NCBI GenBank assembly: GCA_040401595.1
Contig: JBBAOE010000014.1
Span: 37,967 to 101,966 of the forward strand
Origin: RFPW01 sp040401595
GTDB taxonomy: Bacteria; Pseudomonadota; Gammaproteobacteria; Burkholderiales; Burkholderiaceae_E
Length of the DNA stretch: 64,000 nucleotides
Direction of reading: 5' to 3'
Shown here: positions 17,391 to 26,248 of the stretch, piece after piece
Position numbering within the stretch: position 1 is the stretch's first letter
Layout of the letters: each line of letters begins with the position of its first letter
Notes under the pieces: model-generated
Told to the model about the DNA's origin: nothing
Database searches by the model: none
The model's input: only the letters and a program-made list of their open reading frames with translations
Translations under genes and position numbers: made by a program

Positions 17391-17400
17391 ATGAGCAAGC

Positions 17401-18738
17401 TCAAGTACGCCTGATTACTTCAATCAGAATAGGCGCAAGGGCGAGTACTTCGCCCTGACCGCGGTCCTCGTCCAACGTGATTGCAGCAAGCGCTTCGTCG
17501 AGCGCTTGCTGCGCTTGGGCCGGGCTTGCCGCATGAACGCGCAAGAGGGGCTGCCCCACCTGAACGCGGGCACCCACGGGCAGAACCCCGGTTAGGCCAA
17601 CTCGACCATCCACCGCGTCACCCACATGCCGACGGCCTCCGCCCAAGCCAAGTACTGCAAGCCCAAGCGCTTGCGTATCCATGGCGACGATCGCCCCATC
17701 GACTGGGGCCAGCAAATCGCGCTGCACGGGTGCAACCGGTAGCGCAGGCTTGGACAACACGTCGGCTGGCCCTCCCAATCCCGCCACCATGCGGGCGAAC
17801 GATTCGGCCGCACGGCCGCTTTCTAAGGCATCCAATGCGCGCGCGTACCCGTCACCCGGGTTCACGGCCAGCCCTCCCAGTTCCAGCAGTTGAGCTGCGA
17901 GCGCGAGTGTGACCTCAAGCAGGCGCGGATCGCGATGGGCTCCGAGCAGAAATGACAGACATTCGGCAACTTCAAGGGCATTGCCGACGCTGTGGCCCAG
18001 TACCTGATTCATGTCGGTGATGAGCGCCCGACACGGCAGCCCGGCCTCGCCAGCCACATCCACTAGGCTATTGGCGAGGGCGCGGGCATCGCCCAACTGG
18101 CGCATGAACGCCCCGTTACCCAATTTGATATCCATGACGAGGCCTTGCAGACCCGCAGCCAGTTTTTTGCTCAATATGCTGGCCGTGATCAGTGGTATCG
18201 ACTCCACGGTCGCTGTGACATCCCGGATGGCATAGAGACGTCGGTCAGCGGGAGCCAATTCGGCACTCGCCCCGATGATCACGCAACCCGCAGTCTTCAA
18301 TACGCTCAGGCACTGATCGCGCGACGGGGCAACGTCGTAGCCCGGGATCGACTCGAGCTTATCCAGCGTGCCGCCCGTGTGGGCCAGACCTCGCCCGGAA
18401 ATCATCGGCACCACCCCGCCGCAGGCTGCCATGATCGGCGCCAGCAGAAGGCTCACTTTATCGCCAACGCCACCGGTCGAATGTTTGTCCAGAACCGGCC
18501 CTGAAAAATCGGCGTCAGTCCAGTCAAGGACGGGGCCGGAATGGGTCATGGCCCGAGTCAGGCATGCGGTTTCCTCGCGGCTCATCCCGTTGAGCAGAAT
18601 CGCCATCGCCAACGCCGCGACCTGTCCCTCGCTCCAACTCTCATCGACCAGACCCCGAACGAAAGCCTGGATCTGCGCGTCCGACAGTATCTCCCGATCC
18701 CGCTTTGCCGCAATGATCCTGGCGGGCCGCATGAGCAT
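17401..18738 (-). CDS. deoA: thymidine phosphorylase
   Basis: A 445-residue enzyme that splits thymidine (and deoxyuridine) with phosphate to the base and 2-deoxyribose 1-phosphate. The phosphate-binding signature KHSTGGVGDK is at 85-94 and the SGRGLAHTGGTLDKLESI block follows. An in-frame GTG at 18753 would overlap deoC by 11 bases; the ATG at 18738, five bases after the deoC stop, gives a more usual N-terminus (MLMRPARIIAAKRD). It is the last gene of the nucleoside import and salvage operon, ahead of a hairpin. Confidence 0.92.
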   Translation of the reverse strand: MLMRPARIIAAKRDREILSDAQIQAFVRGLVDESWSEGQVAALAMAILLNGMSREETACLTRAMTHSGPVLDWTDADFSGPVLDKHSTGGVGDKVSLLLAPIMAACGGVVPMISGRGLAHTGGTLDKLESIPGYDVAPSRDQCLSVLKTAGCVIIGASAELAPADRRLYAIRDVTATVESIPLITASILSKKLAAGLQGLVMDIKLGNGAFMRQLGDARALANSLVDVAGEAGLPCRALITDMNQVLGHSVGNALEVAECLSFLLGAHRDPRLLEVTLALAAQLLELGGLAVNPGDGYARALDALESGRAAESFARMVAGLGGPADVLSKPALPVAPVQRDLLAPVDGAIVAMDTQALGLAVLGLGGGRRHVGDAVDGRVGLTGVLPVGARVQVGQPLLRVHAASPAQAQQALDEALAAITLDEDRGQGEVLALAPILIEVIRRT

Positions 18739-18742
18739 CGCG

Positions 18743-19543
18743 TCAGTAGGCACTCGTGGGCGCCGCAGCCCCGGGCGATGCGCCCGTCAATACCCGCTCG
18801 AGTTCACCCAGTAGTCCACTCGCGCCAAAGCGCAGGCGATGCGGACCGAGCGCCTGGGCACCCAGAATGTCCCGCACCAGATCGATGTAAACCGCAGCAT
18901 CAAAAACGCTACGAATTCCCCCAGATGCCTTGAATCCGACCTGCCCGCCACGCGGATGTCCAGCAATCGTCTCCAGCATCACGCAGGCTGCCTCTGGCGT
19001 CGCGCCGACGGAGCGTTTACCCGTGCTGGTTTTTAGAAAATCGACGCCCGCATCGAGACCGATCAGACTCGCCTGCCGGATGTGATGTGCTGTGGTCAGT
19101 TCGCCCGACTCCAGAATGAGCTTGAGCAGCAACCCCGGGCAGGCGGCGCGGACTTCAGCTACCAACGCAGCTACCAAAGCAGCCGCCGACGATGTACCCG
19201 CCTGGCCATCACCCTCTAGCAGTGTCCGCCAGGGCAGGACCAGATCGATCTCGTCAGCGCCTGCCGCCACGATGGCGCGCACGTCCGCGAGCGCCTGTTC
19301 CGGATCCAGCGCGCCATGCGGGAAATTCGCGACTGCCGCGACCCGCACAGTCACGGGCAATCGCGAACGGGCATAAGCCGCGAAGCGCGGCCAGACACAA
19401 AGCGCTGCTGGTGGCCCCGCAGGCCCCAGAGCACGGACGCATAGGGCCTCGATGTCGGCGACATCATCGTGATCGTTGAGGCTCGTCAAATCGAGGCAGG
19501 CGAGCGCGATCCGCGCATTCGCCAGCAAGGAGTCGTGGTTCAT
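18743..19543 (-). CDS. deoC: deoxyribose-phosphate aldolase
   Basis: A 266-residue class I aldolase cleaving 2-deoxyribose 5-phosphate to acetaldehyde and glyceraldehyde 3-phosphate. The Schiff-base lysine is K171 in DFLKTSTGK and the second active-site lysine is K205 in VGFKASGGI; LDLTSLND near residue 17 is also typical. It processes the sugar released by DeoA and the purine nucleoside phosphorylase. No phosphopentomutase (deoB) gene is present in the window, though it would be needed to link them. Three bases separate it from the nucleotidase gene. Confidence 0.93.
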   Translation of the reverse strand: MNHDSLLANARIALACLDLTSLNDHDDVADIEALCVRALGPAGPPAALCVWPRFAAYARSRLPVTVRVAAVANFPHGALDPEQALADVRAIVAAGADEIDLVLPWRTLLEGDGQAGTSSAAALVAALVAEVRAACPGLLLKLILESGELTTAHHIRQASLIGLDAGVDFLKTSTGKRSVGATPEAACVMLETIAGHPRGGQVGFKASGGIRSVFDAAVYIDLVRDILGAQALGPHRLRFGASGLLGELERVLTGASPGAAAPTSAY

Positions 19544-19546
19544 CAG

Positions 19547-21241
19547 TTACCGACGCGTCACCGCATCGCCAGTTTCGTATTCGGTGGTCTTGATCGGACT
19601 GTGTGCGGCCAGGTAGGCCCGTAAAACGTCAGCGTCATTGAATCCTGAATCCACATAGCCCGGGTGCCCATGGAGCCGGGGATAGCCATCGCCACCCAGC
19701 GCAGTAAAGTTGTTGATGGCTAAGCGGTAAGTTCGGCCGAGATTGAAGGGCTGACCGCCAATGCGCACCTCGTGCACCTCTGCGCCCTGGATCTGCATCT
19801 GCACCCCAGCTGTCTGGGGGAAACCGCCCGCACCAGGCGTCATTCGGGCTGCTGCGCGCAGGTAGTCCATCAGTTCCGCACCGCTTAAGGTCACTACCCC
19901 GACGGTGTTCGAAAAAGGCTGTACCTTCAGGACGTCCCGGTAGGAAATTGGACCAGCAGGCAGGGAATCCCGGACACCACCCGAATTGATCAAGGCCAGG
20001 TCAGCACCCGTTCGCTCCATCATCGCCCGCGCGATCAGGTACCCGAGGTTGGTTGGCTGCTGGCGCACCCGGACCCGGTCACCATCGAGAACCGCATCGG
20101 ACACCGCGACCGGTTCGGACAGTCGGCCCGCACCGATCTGCTGAAACGGTGTCAGCAGCGCGAGCATCGCCGCATCTTCGGCGATCGGTGGGGTCGCGAG
20201 GGTCTTCTTCCCGTCGGGTTCGCGCTTTTTCTGATTGACCGGCAAAAGCTGATAATGCAAGAGTTCAACACGTCCCGATTCGACCTTAAAATCAGCACGA
20301 CCAACATACTTGCCCCACTCATGCGCCTGAACAATCCAGGTGCCGTTCTGACGATCGGGTGCGCAAGGCGTCCCCGGCACATAAGCCTCATGACGCTGGT
20401 TTTCGGCCAGCATACAGACCGGATTCTGGCTGTGGCCCCCGACGATCAGGTCGAAACCGTTCACCGCACGCGCCATTTCAACGTCGCCAGGCGCATTCAC
20501 ACCGCGCTTGCCATCCGGGTAGTGCCCCATATGGGTCGTAGCGATCACCATATCCGCCTGCGGGCGAACCACGGGGAGCAGCTCGGACGCCTCTTCGATG
20601 GGTTTGCGGAAATGAACGCCGGTGATGTGATCGGGTAGAACCATCTTCTGGGTGTCGTCAGTCGTCAACCCGATGACGGCAATCCGGTAAGCACCGCGTT
20701 GAAATATCCGGTAGGGCTCAAACATGCGCTCGCCACCCCGGTAGATATTGGCCGAGAGCATCGGAAATCCAATCCAGGTGCGCTGTTTGGCTAGAACGGA
20801 AGGGGGTTTGTCGAATTCATGATTACCGACGGCCATCGCGTCATAGCGCAGCCGGTCCATCCCCTTGAAGTCGGGCTCGGCGTTCTGCAGATCGCTCTCG
20901 GGCACCCCAGTATTCACATCGCCCCCGTCGAGTAACAAGGTATACCCTCCGGCTGCAGCCACCTCGGATCGCACCGAATCAATCAAGGTCTGACGGGCAG
21001 CCAAGCCCCCTTCTCCGTCGGCGTTGGCCCAGAAGCGGCCGTGATGATCATTGGTATGAAGAATGGTCAGGTGGATCGGAGCCCGCGCGGACAGGTCCTT
21101 GTCCGAACCGACGGTCCGTGCGGCGCTCAGTCCCTCAATCGGACTGGACGCGGGCGCCGTTGTACATCCGGCATGGAGAACCGCCAGGCCGAAGACGATC
21201 AGCGCGCTACGCATCGATACGCGTGCGTCCATCGTCTGCAT
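19547..21241 (-). CDS. lipoprotein 5'-nucleotidase / 2',3'-cyclic phosphodiesterase
   Basis: A 564-residue UshA-like enzyme. A lipoprotein signal with lipobox LHAG-C26 anchors it to a membrane facing the periplasm. The metallophosphatase domain shows HTNDHHGRF (D65, H67), DGGDVNTG, GNHEFDK and GGHSQ; the C-terminal 5'-nucleotidase domain carries NSGGVRDSLPAG and the conserved NFTALGGDGYPRL. It would dephosphorylate external nucleotides so that the nucleosides can be imported by the BMP-type ABC system of the same operon. Close alternative ATGs exist at 21232 and 21214. Two bases separate it from the punA stop. Confidence 0.88.
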   Translation of the reverse strand: MQTMDARVSMRSALIVFGLAVLHAGCTTAPASSPIEGLSAARTVGSDKDLSARAPIHLTILHTNDHHGRFWANADGEGGLAARQTLIDSVRSEVAAAGGYTLLLDGGDVNTGVPESDLQNAEPDFKGMDRLRYDAMAVGNHEFDKPPSVLAKQRTWIGFPMLSANIYRGGERMFEPYRIFQRGAYRIAVIGLTTDDTQKMVLPDHITGVHFRKPIEEASELLPVVRPQADMVIATTHMGHYPDGKRGVNAPGDVEMARAVNGFDLIVGGHSQNPVCMLAENQRHEAYVPGTPCAPDRQNGTWIVQAHEWGKYVGRADFKVESGRVELLHYQLLPVNQKKREPDGKKTLATPPIAEDAAMLALLTPFQQIGAGRLSEPVAVSDAVLDGDRVRVRQQPTNLGYLIARAMMERTGADLALINSGGVRDSLPAGPISYRDVLKVQPFSNTVGVVTLSGAELMDYLRAAARMTPGAGGFPQTAGVQMQIQGAEVHEVRIGGQPFNLGRTYRLAINNFTALGGDGYPRLHGHPGYVDSGFNDADVLRAYLAAHSPIKTTEYETGDAVTRR

Positions 21242-21243
21242 GC

Positions 21244-22083
21244 TCAGACCTCCAGAGCGGGAATCAACACCGACAACAAACGGGCCATCCCGGACGCGCT
21301 GGCCTGCGCAGTGTTCAGGGTATGCGCATGGCTCAAGCTCACCGAAGACATCCCCGCACCCAGATTGGTCAGCAAGGAGAGGCCAATGACCCGTAAGCCC
21401 GTCTGTCGCGCCAGAATCGTTTCAGGAACGGTGCTCATACCAACCGCCTGCGCGCCCAACAGCCGCAACATCCGGATCTCGGCAGGCGTCTCGAACTGAG
21501 GCCCCAGCATCCAGGCAAATACGCCCTGATGCAGAACAATCCCGGCGCTTGTCGCCGCATCCTGCGCCTGTTCACGCAGCTTCGGGTCATAGGCACCCAC
21601 CATGTCGACAAATCGGGTAAAACCAGGCTCATCATGCAGGGGCGTACGCTGGGCCATATTGAGGTGGTCAGTGATCAGCATCAGCGAGCCGGGCGGCATG
21701 GACGGCTCGAGGCTCCCCGCAGCATTCGTGATCAGCAAGGTCGTACAACCGAGCGCGGCCAGCGTGCGAATCGCGCCCTTCATCGCGCCCGCGTCCCCAG
21801 TCTCATAGGCGTGCTCGCGACCACGCAGCAGGGCCAGTTCGCAGGCATTCGTCCCACAGCCGATGCGGCCAAGGCGCAAAGACCCCGCATGGCCAGCGAC
21901 GCTCAGCCTCGGGAAGGCTGGCAACTCGGCATAGTTGATATCGACTGGATCTTCGATCAGGTCTGCGATAGCGTCCCATCCAGAGCCCAGGATCAGGGCG
22001 AGTCGGGGCAGACGCCCGGGCGCGCATTTCTGAATATGGGTAACGCTTTGTTCGATGCTGGTCTGAGGGGACTGCAGATTCAT
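21244..22083 (-). CDS. punA: purine nucleoside phosphorylase (trimeric type)
   Basis: A 279-residue phosphorylase for inosine and guanosine. The phosphate loop is LGSGWD (32-37), the purine-binding glutamate is E198 in GPQFETPAEIRM and the base-contacting asparagine N240 in LLTNLGAG, which is the pattern of the low-molecular-mass trimeric enzymes preferring 6-oxopurines. The start overlaps the stop of cdd by four bases (ATGA), so they are co-translated. The N-terminal 20 residues are variable. Confidence 0.9.
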   Translation of the reverse strand: MNLQSPQTSIEQSVTHIQKCAPGRLPRLALILGSGWDAIADLIEDPVDINYAELPAFPRLSVAGHAGSLRLGRIGCGTNACELALLRGREHAYETGDAGAMKGAIRTLAALGCTTLLITNAAGSLEPSMPPGSLMLITDHLNMAQRTPLHDEPGFTRFVDMVGAYDPKLREQAQDAATSAGIVLHQGVFAWMLGPQFETPAEIRMLRLLGAQAVGMSTVPETILARQTGLRVIGLSLLTNLGAGMSSVSLSHAHTLNTAQASASGMARLLSVLIPALEV

Positions 22084-22511
22084 GAGCTCAGGTGGCGGGG
22101 GCCGAAATTGGCAGGTAACAAAAATCCAAGCGTAAACCGAGCCAGAACCTGATGCAGATCAGCGCTCCAGACTGGGGTGTCGTCCGTGGCGAATTCTCGC
22201 AGGCGTTGGCGACAACCGCCGCAGGGGCTGACCGGCTCCGGTGCCACCCCGACGACAACAGCCGCAACAATGCGCTGGCCGCCGGCCAGAATCAGGTGGG
22301 CGATCGCTGACGCCTCGGCGCACTGACTCTGCGGATAGGCCGCATTTTCGATATTGCATCCGGCATGAATCCGGCCCTGCTCGTCAAGCAGGGCGGCGCC
22401 GACGGCAAAGCCCGAATAGGGGGCGTAGGCGTGCTCACGCGCAGCACGCGCGGCTGCGACCAGATCCGCCATCTGCGTATCGGTGGGGTCGCCCATCATC
22501 TGAACATCCAT
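22080..22511 (-). CDS. cdd: cytidine deaminase
   Basis: A 143-residue tetrameric-type deaminase converting cytidine and deoxycytidine to the uridine forms. Zinc ligands are C64, C97 and C100 in the motifs C64-A-E66 and PCGGC; E66 is the proton shuttle. CNIENAAYPQ is the substrate-binding segment. The first ten or so residues may not be translated if M6 or M14 is used. It sits between the ABC permeases and punA and funnels imported cytidine into the phosphorylase steps. Confidence 0.93.
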   Translation of the reverse strand: MDVQMMGDPTDTQMADLVAAARAAREHAYAPYSGFAVGAALLDEQGRIHAGCNIENAAYPQSQCAEASAIAHLILAGGQRIVAAVVVGVAPEPVSPCGGCRQRLREFATDDTPVWSADLHQVLARFTLGFLLPANFGPRHLSS

Positions 22512-22517
22512 GTCGGC

Positions 22518-23432
22518 TCAGCGCTCCTTAACATAGGGGATTCCGAGGGCGGCAGGCGCGCGGGCATGGCCCATGAATCCCGCCAGCAAGATCACCGTCA
22601 TGAGGTAGGGGAGCGCCTGAATTGCCTGGACGGGCACTGCGCCCCCCCCCAGCTCAGGTGGCAAGGGCACGCCTTGCAGGCGGATCGCCACTGCATCCAG
22701 AAATCCGAAGAGAATGCAGGCGCCAAGCGCACCCAGCGGATGCCATTTGCCGAAGATCATCGCGGCGAGTGCCATGTAGCCACGGCCCGCCGTCATATGG
22801 GGAGAAAAGTTCGCGCCCTGCGCGAGAACCAGATAGCTCCCGGCCAGGCCGCATAGCAATCCGTTGCAAGCCAGTGCTCCATACCGCAACGCCTTGACCG
22901 ACAATCCTGCCGCATCCACCATCGCCGGATTCTCACCGGTCGCCCGCAGCCTCAATCCAAGACTCGTTCGATAAAGTAAAAACCAGATGGCTGGAACCAT
23001 CGCCAGCGCGAGATAGACCAGTGCATTGTGGCCAAGCCACCAGGGTCCAATGCGCACCGTATCGGGTAGCGGTGGCGTCTGGCCACCCTGCTTGAACCAG
23101 GCAATCCCGAGAACGATGGACAGGCCCGCGGCGGTCATGGTCAATGCAATCCCCAGAACGACCTGGTCACCCCGGTGACTGACGCAGGCATAGCCATGCA
23201 GCATCGACATTGCCAGGCCCACCAGCAGGGCCATGGCGAGCGCCAGCGTGAGCGACCCTGTGACCGCTCCAGCAGCTCCGGCAGCGAAAGCCGACAGCAG
23301 CATCTTGCCCTCGAGTCCGAGATCAATCACGCCGGATCGCTCGCTCAACAGACCTGCCAACGCACAGAAGATCAACGGAGTCGAGACCCTCAGGGTCGAC
23401 GCGAACAGGCTCGCCAGCTGGGCTTCATCCAT
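22518..23432 (-). CDS. nucleoside ABC transporter permease (NupQ/BmpD-like)
   Basis: A 304-residue inner-membrane permease with about eight hydrophobic segments. The early block CALAGLLSERSGVIDLGLEGKM is typical of the second permease of BMP-type nucleoside importers, and the cytosolic loop GENPAMVDAAGLSVKALRYGAL is the ATPase-contacting EAA-like region. A GTG at 23435 directly precedes the ATG at 23432; I use the ATG because AGGA lies seven bases upstream of it. Its first codons overlap the end of the other permease gene. Confidence 0.85.
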   Translation of the reverse strand: MDEAQLASLFASTLRVSTPLIFCALAGLLSERSGVIDLGLEGKMLLSAFAAGAAGAVTGSLTLALAMALLVGLAMSMLHGYACVSHRGDQVVLGIALTMTAAGLSIVLGIAWFKQGGQTPPLPDTVRIGPWWLGHNALVYLALAMVPAIWFLLYRTSLGLRLRATGENPAMVDAAGLSVKALRYGALACNGLLCGLAGSYLVLAQGANFSPHMTAGRGYMALAAMIFGKWHPLGALGACILFGFLDAVAIRLQGVPLPPELGGGAVPVQAIQALPYLMTVILLAGFMGHARAPAALGIPYVKER

Positions 23433-24594
23433 CACGCTGTCCTAACTGCGTATGGCGTTGCACGCCCTCGGCTTGCGGGGCGGTGGATGGCGAATGATCG
23501 GGGCGAACCAGTCGATGTAGCTTGCCAAGAGCGGGGGCCGCCACATAGGCCATCGCGCCGGAAAACAACACGATCAGACCCTGCAGCGTGGTCACCATAT
23601 CGCGGCTAAATCCAGGCAGCTCGAACGCCAGTTCCGCGCCGCCCTGATACAACGCGCCAAACAAAATCGACGCCAGCACGATGCCAAGCGGGTGATTGCG
23701 CCCGATCAGGGAGACCGCAATCCCGGTAAATCCGGCCCCTAGCACGTAATCGAGCAGGAGTCGGTGCTGCGCACCGGCCAGTTCATTGATGCCGACCAGG
23801 CCTGCCAGACCGCCCGAAATCAGCATGCCCAGAACGATCTGGCGGCGCGACCGGATCCCCGCATAGTGGGCTGCGTCGGGCGAGAATCCGACCGTACGCA
23901 ATTCATACCCCGTTCGGGTGCGCCACAGAAAGATACCGACCGCGATTGCCGCTCCAAGCGCGATCAGCACGGTGAGATTGAGGGGGGTGCGTGGCCATTC
24001 GATCCCGACGTCATTGAGGATTTGATGCAGGCTCGGCATCCGGGCCGCCGCGGGGAAAGAGGCGGTCTCCACCATCATGCTGCCGGGCGCCTTGAGGGGG
24101 CCGACCAGCAACCAGGCCATCAAGGCCGAGGCGATAAAATTGAACATGATGGTCGTAATAACGATGTGACTGCCTCGCCAGGCCTGCAGTGCCGCCGGAA
24201 TCGCTGCCCAGAGTGCCCCGCCCACCATGGCCGCCAGCACCATGACTGGCAACAAGACTGCGGCTGGCCAATGCTCCCCCAGGATCAAGGCGACCAGCGA
24301 GCAACCCAGTCCACCGATCATGGCCTGACCTTCACCGCCGATGTTGAACAAGCCCCCGTGGAAGGCCACGGCCACGGCCAGACCCGTGAAGGTGAAGGTC
24401 GTGGCGTAGAAGAGCGTGTAGCTCCAGCCGGCCGCACTGCCAAAAGCCCCCCTGAGCAGCATCGTGAAGACCTGCTGCGGTGCGAGGCCGACGAGCGCGA
24501 GCACCAACGAGCATACGGCCAAGGCCATCATGAGATTGACCAGTGGCAAGACGCCAATCTCCATCCAGCGCGGCAATTCCACGGGACGACTCAC
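23425..24594 (-). CDS. nucleoside ABC transporter permease (NupP-like)
   Basis: A 389-residue inner-membrane permease, longer at both ends than its partner. FNIGGEGQAMIGG and NDxVT-like helices identify the BMP-associated permease family (branched-chain amino acid permease superfamily). The C-terminal 35 residues, after RLVRPDHS, are polar and poorly conserved. The GTG start overlaps the TGA of the ATPase gene (GTGA), and its end overlaps the next permease, so the three transporter genes are translationally linked. Confidence 0.85.
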   Translation of the reverse strand: MSRPVELPRWMEIGVLPLVNLMMALAVCSLVLALVGLAPQQVFTMLLRGAFGSAAGWSYTLFYATTFTFTGLAVAVAFHGGLFNIGGEGQAMIGGLGCSLVALILGEHWPAAVLLPVMVLAAMVGGALWAAIPAALQAWRGSHIVITTIMFNFIASALMAWLLVGPLKAPGSMMVETASFPAAARMPSLHQILNDVGIEWPRTPLNLTVLIALGAAIAVGIFLWRTRTGYELRTVGFSPDAAHYAGIRSRRQIVLGMLISGGLAGLVGINELAGAQHRLLLDYVLGAGFTGIAVSLIGRNHPLGIVLASILFGALYQGGAELAFELPGFSRDMVTTLQGLIVLFSGAMAYVAAPALGKLHRLVRPDHSPSTAPQAEGVQRHTQLGQRDG

Positions 24595-26198
24595 CCTGGT
24601 ATCTCCCGGGCAGACGTCTGCCGGGGCGCAACGCGGTCAGCGCTCACCCCAGCCATCAACCGACCCAAGGCAGACTCGGTGCAATCCTCGATCGCCAGTT
24701 CACCCACGATGGCGCCCTGATTCATGACGAGCACGCGGTCGGACAGGGCCAGAATTTCATCGAGTTCGGAGGAAACCAGGAGTACCGCGCCCCGGGCGTC
24801 GCGCATCGCCCGCAGCCGACCATGGATGAACTCGATCGCGCCGATATCGACACCGCGCGTCGGCTGGCCCACGAGCAACACCTGCGGCGGCTGCTCAGGG
24901 GCGAGAGCCTCTCGGGCCAACACGAGTTTCTGCTGGTTACCGCCAGAAAATTTCGAGGTCCGCAAGTCAGCCTGCGGGGGGCGCACATCGTAGGTCTCGA
25001 GCATGGTTGCCGTCGCGGTGCGCGCCACCTTGCGCCGCACCCAACCCCAGGCCGAGGCAAAACGCCGGCTGCGCTGGTAGCCCAGCACCGCATTCTCCCA
25101 GGTCGCGAATGGCAGGACGACGCCAAAGCGATGGCGGTCCTCCGGGACATGGGCCAGGCGCAGGCGTCTGGCCATGGAAGGATCTAGCCAGTCGGTCGCG
25201 TCCAAGGTCGATGCCCCCAGGCGCAAGCGCCCGGCCTGCGGTTTCAGCATTCCGGACAGAAGCTCAAGGAGTTCACTCTGCCCATTACCCGCCACCCCAG
25301 CGATTCCGACAATTTCGCCCGCGCGTAACGCGAACGTCACGCCAGCGACGCGTTCTACGCCAGCCCCATCCTGCCAGACCAGGTTTTCGGCCGCCAGCAG
25401 GACCTCGCCGGCTGGCTGCGCGGGGGCACTGGCCTGACGTTCGAGTCGAACGCGCCGTCCGACCATCGCATGCGCCAACTGATCCAGACTACATTGCGCA
25501 ATCGGACCGTTAAACACCACTTCACCTGCGCGCAAGACCGTCACGGCGTCACACAGCGCCATGATTTCCTTGAGCTTGTGGGTGATCACCAGAATGGTGG
25601 TCCCCGAGGCCCGCAGTCGCCTCAGGGTGACAAAGAGTTGTTCGCTCTCCTGGGGCGTCAGAACCGCAGTGGGTTCGTCCAAAATCAGAATCCTGGCGCC
25701 GCGCAACAGCGCCTTCAGGATCTCCAGCCGTTGGCGTTCGCCGACCGGCAGGTCGCCCACCCACGCGTCCAGATCGACCTGGAGACCCGTTTCCCGGATC
25801 AGGGCCTCGAGCTGGCTACGCACGAGGGCGCGCGCCCGATGCAATTGCCAGTCGGGCTCTGCGCCCAACAGGATGTTATCGAGCGCTGACAGCGATTCAA
25901 TCAGCAGAAAGTGCTGATGAACCATCCCGATGCCGAACCCGATGGCCGTGCGTGAGTCAGTGATCTCAACCGACTGACCGTCGATGGCGATGGTCCCGCT
26001 GTCAGCCTGGGTGAAGCCATAGAGGATCGCCATCAGCGTGCTTTTGCCCGCGCCGTTCTCGCCCACGATGCCGTGGATCGAACCCGGCGCGACCGAGAGC
26101 GAAATCGACTGGTTCGCCTGCACCGCGCCAAACCGCTTGGAGATTGCCACCATCTGAACAGCCGGAACCGCCAGATCCGCGCAATGTTCGTGGGTCAT
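24591..26198 (-). CDS. nucleoside ABC transporter ATP-binding protein (two ATPase domains)
   Basis: A 535-residue protein with two fused ABC domains, as in sugar and nucleoside importers. The first has a complete Walker A (GENGAGKS, 46-53), Q-loop MVHQHFLL and Walker B LILDEPTAVL; the second has the degenerate Walker A GVAGNGQSEL and signature FSGGNQQK, the usual asymmetry of the family. The ATG at 26198 is chosen because similarity begins there; the open frame extends to 26321 and would overlap the receptor gene. It powers the BMP receptor / two-permease importer. Confidence 0.88.
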   Translation of the reverse strand: MTHEHCADLAVPAVQMVAISKRFGAVQANQSISLSVAPGSIHGIVGENGAGKSTLMAILYGFTQADSGTIAIDGQSVEITDSRTAIGFGIGMVHQHFLLIESLSALDNILLGAEPDWQLHRARALVRSQLEALIRETGLQVDLDAWVGDLPVGERQRLEILKALLRGARILILDEPTAVLTPQESEQLFVTLRRLRASGTTILVITHKLKEIMALCDAVTVLRAGEVVFNGPIAQCSLDQLAHAMVGRRVRLERQASAPAQPAGEVLLAAENLVWQDGAGVERVAGVTFALRAGEIVGIAGVAGNGQSELLELLSGMLKPQAGRLRLGASTLDATDWLDPSMARRLRLAHVPEDRHRFGVVLPFATWENAVLGYQRSRRFASAWGWVRRKVARTATATMLETYDVRPPQADLRTSKFSGGNQQKLVLAREALAPEQPPQVLLVGQPTRGVDIGAIEFIHGRLRAMRDARGAVLLVSSELDEILALSDRVLVMNQGAIVGELAIEDCTESALGRLMAGVSADRVAPRQTSAREIPG

Positions 26199-26228
26199 CT
26201 TGGCGAGCCAGCGGGGCGAACCCCGGTC

Positions 26229-26248
26229 AACCGCATCGCGCCGCGGTT
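26229..26248 (-). other. short hairpin at the end of the BMP receptor gene
   Basis: AACCGC (26229-26234) and GCGGTT (26243-26248) form a six-base-pair stem over an eight-base loop at the receptor stop codon, before the ATPase gene. A stem here could stabilise receptor mRNA relative to the transporter genes. It is short and could be chance. Confidence 0.3.
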